From the NCBI RefSeq assembly GCF_001439685.1, contig NZ_JYLH01000020.1:31872-95871 (forward strand): DNA of 64,000 bases, in the 5' to 3' direction. Within the stretch, counting starts at the first letter, position 1, and each line of letters opens with the position of its first letter. The DNA is from Pseudomonas libanensis (GTDB taxonomy: Bacteria > Pseudomonadota > Gammaproteobacteria > Pseudomonadales > Pseudomonadaceae). The notes under the pieces are model-generated. The model ran no database searches. It was given only the letters and a program-made list of their open reading frames with translations, and was not told the origin of the DNA. This document shows positions 60,208-64,000 of this stretch, piece by piece. The position numbers were made by a program, and so were the translations under genes.

Positions 60208-60600
60208 ATGAAGTTCGCGATTGCACTGTATAGCGCCGCCCACGCGCCCTCCTCGCGCCGCGCCCTGTTGTTCGCCCAGGCGGCGCTGGCCGGCGGGCAT
60301 GAGATTGTGCGGCTGTTTTTTTATCAAGATGGCGTGTACAGCGCGTCCAATAACATCGTTGCCCCCCAGGATGAGCAAGATATCGCCCGCCAATGGCGCG
60401 AGTTTGTCAGCCAGCACCAGCTTGATGGCGTGGTGTGCATCGCCGCGGCCTTGCGCCGTGGCGTGCTCAATGCCGAGGAAGCCATGCGCTATCAACGCAG
60501 CGCGGTCAACCTGGAAGCACCCTGGGCGCTATCGGGCCTGGGGCAGTTGCATGACGCTATACAGGGCGCCGACCGCCTGATCTGTTTTGGAGGGCCATGA
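60208..60600 (+). CDS. tusD: Sulfurtransferase complex subunit TusD
   Basis: A 130-residue DsrE-like protein that takes sulfur from TusA and passes it to TusE for 2-thiouridine of tRNA wobble bases. The sulfur-carrying Cys is C77 (DGVVCIAAALRRGV), and the N-terminus IALYSAAHAPSSRRAL is typical. ATG 60208 is the family start. tusC follows after one base. Confidence 0.93.
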   Translation: MKFAIALYSAAHAPSSRRALLFAQAALAGGHEIVRLFFYQDGVYSASNNIVAPQDEQDIARQWREFVSQHQLDGVVCIAAALRRGVLNAEEAMRYQRSAVNLEAPWALSGLGQLHDAIQGADRLICFGGP

Positions 60601-60601
60601 C

Positions 60602-60952
60602 ATGTCCAAATCCCTGTTGGTGATCAGCCGCCAGGCCCCATGGTCCGGACCGAGTGCGCGGGAAGCGCTGGATATTGTGCTGGCCGGTGGTGCGTTTGAT
60701 CTGCCCATTGGCCTGCTGTTCCTCGACGATGGTGTGTTCCAGCTGGCACCGCACCAGGACGCCAAGGCTGTGCAGCAAAAGGACCTCGGTGCCAACCTGC
60801 AGGCATTGGGGCTGTTTGGCATTGATGACGTATTCGCTTGCAGCCATAGCCTGGCGGAGCGCGGGCTTACCCCGCCGGCCAGCGCCCAGCCCCTGGGCAA
60901 TGAAGACATTTGCAGACTGATTGACCGTTACGACCAGGTGATAACCCTCTGA
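60602..60952 (+). CDS. tusC: Sulfurtransferase complex subunit TusC
   Basis: A 116-residue DsrF-like subunit of the TusBCD heterohexamer: SLLVISRQAPWSGPSAREALD near the start (as SLLVISRQAPW and ALDIVLAGGAFD), then LPIGLLFLDDGVFQL. It overlaps the tusB start as TGATG. Confidence 0.92.
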   Translation: MSKSLLVISRQAPWSGPSAREALDIVLAGGAFDLPIGLLFLDDGVFQLAPHQDAKAVQQKDLGANLQALGLFGIDDVFACSHSLAERGLTPPASAQPLGNEDICRLIDRYDQVITL

Positions 60953-61230
60953 TGTCGACTTTACATGTGCTGTCTCATTCTCCGTTCACCGATAGCCGCC
61001 TCGACAGCTGCCTGCGCCTGTGTGGCCGTGAAGACGCGATCCTGCTCTGCGGCGATGGCGCCTACGGCTTGCACAGCCCTGCCCTGCACACCAAGGGCGT
61101 TAAGGTGTTTGTACTGGCCGAAGACATGCAGGCGCGTAATTTGCTCCTGCCCGACTGGGCCGACAGCGTGGACTACCCAGGTTTCGTACAACTGTCGATC
61201 GACTACGACAAGGTCAACACCTGGCTATGA
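60952..61230 (+). CDS. tusB: Sulfurtransferase complex subunit TusB
   Basis: A 92-residue DsrH-like protein (MSTLHVLSHSPFTDSRLDSC, then ILLCGDGAYGL and LLPDWADSVDYPGFVQLS). It completes the TusBCD complex. It overlaps tusE by ATGA. Confidence 0.9.
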   Translation: MSTLHVLSHSPFTDSRLDSCLRLCGREDAILLCGDGAYGLHSPALHTKGVKVFVLAEDMQARNLLLPDWADSVDYPGFVQLSIDYDKVNTWL

Positions 61231-61562
61231 ACACCTTGACCGTAGGCGCCCGCGCCCTGGAACTGGACAAGGACGGCTACCTCGTCGACCTGAATGACTG
61301 GTCCGACGAGGTGGCGCAGGCCCTGGCCGTCGCCGAAACCCTGGAGCTGACCCCGGATCACTGGGAGATCCTCCGGCTGCTGCGCCAGTTCTATGCCGAA
61401 TTCCAGCTGTCCCCCGCCACGCGCCCGCTGATCAAGTACACCGCCTTGAAGCTGGGCCCGGAAAAGGGCAACAGCCTGCACCTCAACAAACTGTTCAATG
61501 GCACTCCCGCCAAACTCGCCGCCAAGTTGGCGGGCCTGCCCAGGCCGACGAATTGCTTATGA
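61227..61562 (+). CDS. tusE: Sulfur-relay protein TusE (DsrC family)
   Basis: A 111-residue DsrC-type protein: the core DGYLVDLNDWSDEVAQALA, then DHWEILRLLRQFY, and the flexible C-terminal arm GLPRPTNCL with the penultimate Cys that accepts sulfur from TusD. It hands sulfur to MnmA. Only one C-terminal Cys is present, as in TusE and unlike dissimilatory DsrC. Confidence 0.94.
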   Translation: MNTLTVGARALELDKDGYLVDLNDWSDEVAQALAVAETLELTPDHWEILRLLRQFYAEFQLSPATRPLIKYTALKLGPEKGNSLHLNKLFNGTPAKLAAKLAGLPRPTNCL

Positions 61563-62560
61563 CCGACTTTGCCCCCCTGACCCTCGCAACGCCCCAAGAG
61601 CATCCCTTTGCGCAGTTCGTGCGTATCCTCGGCAAAGGCAAGCGCGGCGCGCGCAACCTCACCCGCGAGGAAGCCCGGGAAGCCATGGGCATGCTGCTCG
61701 ATGAAAAGGTCGAAGACACCCAGCTGGGTGCCTTCCTGATGCTGCTGCGCCACAAGGAAGAAAGCCCGGAAGAGCTTGCCGGCTTCACCGAAGCGGTCCG
61801 TGAGCGGCTCAACACACCAGCGCTGAATGTGGATATCGACTGGCCGACCTACGCCGGAAAGAAACGCCACCTGCCGTGGTTCCTGCTCGCGGCCAAGTGC
61901 CTGGCACAAAACGGTGTGCGCATCCTGATGCACGGCGGTGGTGCCCACACGGCGGGCCGGTTGTACACCGAGCAGTTGCTGGAGACTCTACAAATCCCGC
62001 TGTGCCGCAATTGGCAACAGGTCGAGAGCGCCTTCGAGCACGGCAATCTGGCGTTTATCCCCCTGGGCGACTGGGCGCCGCAATTGCAACGCATGATCGA
62101 CCTGCGCAACACCCTCGGCCTGCGCTCGCCCATCCACTCGCTAGCACGGTTGCTCAACCCGCTGAATGCGCGTTGCGGCCTGCAAAGCATCTTCCACCCG
62201 GGTTACCAGGGCGTACATCGCGATGCCAGTGGCCTGCTCGATGACAATGTGATTGTGGTCAAGGGCGACGGCGGCGAGATCGAGATCAACCCCGACACCC
62301 TCAGTCACTTATATGGCACCACTGGCGGCCAGAGCTGGGACGAAGAGTGGCCCGCCCTCTCCGCCCAGCGTCACATCAAGCCGGCGACGCTGGAACCTGA
62401 ACACTTGAAAGCGCTGTGGCGTGGTGAGATCGAGGACAGCTATCCACAATTAGCCCTGATCGCCACCATGGCCCTGGCCTTGCGCGGTCTGGGCCACCCA
62501 CGGCAACAGGCATTCGAATTGGCCCGGCAATACTGGGACGCACGGGACAAATCGATTTAA
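61559..62560 (+). CDS. ybiB: YbiB/TrpD2-family glycosyltransferase-like protein
   Basis: A 333-residue protein with the anthranilate phosphoribosyltransferase fold: LTREEAREAMGMLLDEKVED (as LTREEAREAMGML), then ILMHGGGAHTAGR and LNPLNARCGLQSIFHPGY. YbiB of E. coli binds DNA and is LexA-regulated, and it lacks TrpD activity. It overlaps tusE by ATGA, so it is part of the tus operon, as in P. aeruginosa. Confidence 0.87.
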   Translation: MTDFAPLTLATPQEHPFAQFVRILGKGKRGARNLTREEAREAMGMLLDEKVEDTQLGAFLMLLRHKEESPEELAGFTEAVRERLNTPALNVDIDWPTYAGKKRHLPWFLLAAKCLAQNGVRILMHGGGAHTAGRLYTEQLLETLQIPLCRNWQQVESAFEHGNLAFIPLGDWAPQLQRMIDLRNTLGLRSPIHSLARLLNPLNARCGLQSIFHPGYQGVHRDASGLLDDNVIVVKGDGGEIEINPDTLSHLYGTTGGQSWDEEWPALSAQRHIKPATLEPEHLKALWRGEIEDSYPQLALIATMALALRGLGHPRQQAFELARQYWDARDKSI

Positions 62561-62646
62561 TCGATAATTAACCCCTGGTCTTTGCGCTTTTAGTTCGAAC
62601 TCACCCCGCTAGACTGGCTCCAACGCTTATAGCCAAGGAGTCAGTC

Positions 62647-63642
62647 ATGGGTTTGCTGATTGAAGGACACTGGAAGGACCAGTGGTACGAAAGTAGCGCA
62701 GATGGCGCATTCCAGCGGGAACAGGCAAAACGCCGCAGTTGGGTGACCGCCGATGGCCAGCCTGGTCCCAGCGGTGAAGGCGGCTTCAAGGCCGAGGCCG
62801 GTCGTTACCATCTCTATGTTTCCCTCGCCTGCCCCTGGGCGCACCGCACCTTGATCCTGCGCAAGCTCAAGGGCCTGGAAAGCCTGATCGACGTCTCGGT
62901 GGTCAGCTGGTTGATGCTGGAAAACGGTTGGACCTTCGACAAGGCCCACGGCTCCAGCGGCGACAAACTAGACGGTCTGGACTTTATGCACCAGCGCTAC
63001 ACCGCCGACACCGCCGATTACACCGGGCGCGTCACCGTACCGGTGCTGTGGGACAAGAAGCTCAAGCGCATCGTCAGCAATGAATCGGCGGAGATCATCC
63101 GCATGTTCAACAGCGCATTCAACGGGCTGACCGGCAACACCCTGGATTTTTATCCCGACACCCTGCGCCCAACCATTGACGCGCTCAACGAACGCATCTA
63201 TCCCGCCGTGAACAACGGCGTGTACCGCGCAGGCTTTGCCACATCACAACAGGCTTATGAAAGTGCTTTTGATGATGTGTTTGCCGAACTGGACCATTTG
63301 GAACAGCACCTGGGCACCCATCGCTATCTGGCCGGCGAATACCTGACCGAGGCCGATGTGCGGCTGTTCACCACGTTGATTCGCTTTGATGCGGTGTATT
63401 ACAGCCACTTCAAATGCAATTTGCGTCGGATTGCGGACTATCCGAATCTGTCGAATTGGCTGAAGGAGATGTATCAGTGGCCGGGCGTGGCCGAGACGGT
63501 GGATTTTGCCCATATCAAGGGGCATTACTATGCCAGCCATCGCACGATCAATCCGACCGGGATTGTGCCGAAGGGGCCGTTGCAGAGGTTTGATGCCGAG
63601 CATGATCGGGAGCGGTTGACTGGCAAAGGTGTCTGGAACTGA
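62647..63642 (+). CDS. yqjG: Glutathionyl-hydroquinone reductase-like glutathione transferase (YqjG/Xi class)
   Basis: A 331-residue protein of the Xi class. The catalytic Cys62 is in SLACPWAHRT, and the C-terminal helical domain has YLAGEYLTEADVRLFTTLIRFD with TINPTGIVPKGP at the end. Family members reduce glutathionyl-hydroquinones. CAAGGAG precedes ATG 62647. It is separate from the tus operon by 86 bp that contain an AT-rich promoter-like segment. Confidence 0.9.
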   Translation: MGLLIEGHWKDQWYESSADGAFQREQAKRRSWVTADGQPGPSGEGGFKAEAGRYHLYVSLACPWAHRTLILRKLKGLESLIDVSVVSWLMLENGWTFDKAHGSSGDKLDGLDFMHQRYTADTADYTGRVTVPVLWDKKLKRIVSNESAEIIRMFNSAFNGLTGNTLDFYPDTLRPTIDALNERIYPAVNNGVYRAGFATSQQAYESAFDDVFAELDHLEQHLGTHRYLAGEYLTEADVRLFTTLIRFDAVYYSHFKCNLRRIADYPNLSNWLKEMYQWPGVAETVDFAHIKGHYYASHRTINPTGIVPKGPLQRFDAEHDRERLTGKGVWN

Positions 63643-63671
63643 TCCGGATGATTGGCTGAAGCTGAAGGCCT

Positions 63672-64000
63672 CATCGGGGCATAGGTATCTACACAACTCT
63701 GTAGCGCTCAACGGTAACCACGATGCGAAGCGAGCCGCTCTTGATCTTGATCTCAGGCGCCCCGTTAAACCACGCTGGCCGGAATTCGACAGGGATTTGG
63801 GGGGTAAACCGGCAGGGATGCCGGTTTAGCCGCCCCGCGCCATGGATGGCGCGTGGCGGCGGCCCCCCCAAATCACTGGCGGATTACGGGCACACCGAGC
63901 CTAGGCGAGGTGCCGAGTGGTGGGGCAAGAGCCCTTTGGTTACTTTGGGGCTCTTTTCCAAAGTGACCCGCTGTCAGAGCGGAACCCTAAGTGGCCGTTT
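63672..64000. repeat. Long structured repeat, second (longer) copy, cut by the window edge
   Basis: It starts after an ATCGGGG REP vestige and repeats the element at 13278-13465, but includes an extra 148-bp segment (63803-63950). That segment has an 11-bp outer stem (GATTTGGGGGG 63794-63804 with CCCCCCAAATC 63864-63874) enclosing two hairpins: AAACCGGC/GCCGGTTT (63806-63827) and GCGCCA/TGGCGC (63837-63852). Further on, AGAGCCC/GGGCTCT with a T run (63928-63956) resembles a terminator. No gene is seen from 63643 on. Confidence 0.85.

Overview
This window is a stretch of chromosome from a fluorescent Pseudomonas, most likely the P. fluorescens group. The evidence is high GC content, a GacS hybrid kinase, a P. 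putida-type methionine gamma-lyase next to its Lrp-type regulator, TusDCBE, the exbB-exbD-lpxK-ycaR-kdsB-murB block, and many REP/REPIN elements of two sequence types. Calls come from reading translations, motifs and gene order; no database search was run.

Layout. 1-5.3 kb: a partial TIM-barrel sugar isomerase-like gene and a rubredoxin, divergent from a MocR regulator; then an Lrp regulator divergent from methionine gamma-lyase; then a LuxR-type regulator. 5.4-9.4 kb: a nitrate/sulfonate/taurine-type ABC importer divergent from a second, SsuA-like binding protein. With the methionine lyase this forms a sulfur-scavenging neighbourhood. 9.5-13.2 kb: a lipoprotein, a SotB-like exporter, a bile-acid-symporter-family carrier and an AraC regulator. 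13.2-14.3 kb: a long composite repeat, a hypothetical gene and a REPIN. 14.3-19.1 kb: a Zn dehydrogenase plus a tight operon of a haem-oxygenase-like diiron protein, an NPPY methyltransferase and a YbdK-type carboxylate-amine ligase, possibly a small metabolite pathway. 19.3-27.4 kb: a glycerol-type ABC importer (glpSTPQUV order), divergent from a sigma-54 activator, with a -24/-12 promoter and a TGAACA array between them. 27.4-33.7 kb: a TonB receptor, lipoproteins, a small membrane protein, a ZIP metal transporter and small coupled ORFs. 33.7-38.0 kb: a lower-GC accessory strip with small secreted proteins, a group II intron 3' relic, two decayed copies of one gene family and an unrecognised Stv-like protein. 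It ends at the 3' end of tRNA-Ser(UGA).

38.3-46.5 kb: core genes, namely a BAX-inhibitor-like membrane protein, murB, a tyrosine phosphatase, kdsB, ycaR, lpxK, exbD, exbB, comEC and a DUF2062 gene. Almost every gene of the murB-exbB operon overlaps the next. 46.5-52.7 kb: a two-component pair divergent from gacS, then ldhA. 52.7-60.1 kb: a CxxC protein, a META lipoprotein, a TlpA-like thioredoxin, ArsC, WrbA, a DUF2069 protein, a Tag-like glycosylase, TtcA, Yip1, SprT and a class III CoA-transferase. 60.2-63.6 kb: tusDCBE-ybiB and a glutathionyl-hydroquinone reductase-like gene. The window ends inside a second, intact copy of the long repeat.

The most interesting points are: the long structured repeat, present once intact and once with a clean 148-bp deletion between TTTGGGG repeats; the complementary asymmetry of the two glycerol-transporter ATPases; the sigma-54 control region; the diiron/methyltransferase/ligase operon; and the decayed tRNA-Ser island. 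No CRISPR array, prophage, complete IS element or rRNA was seen.
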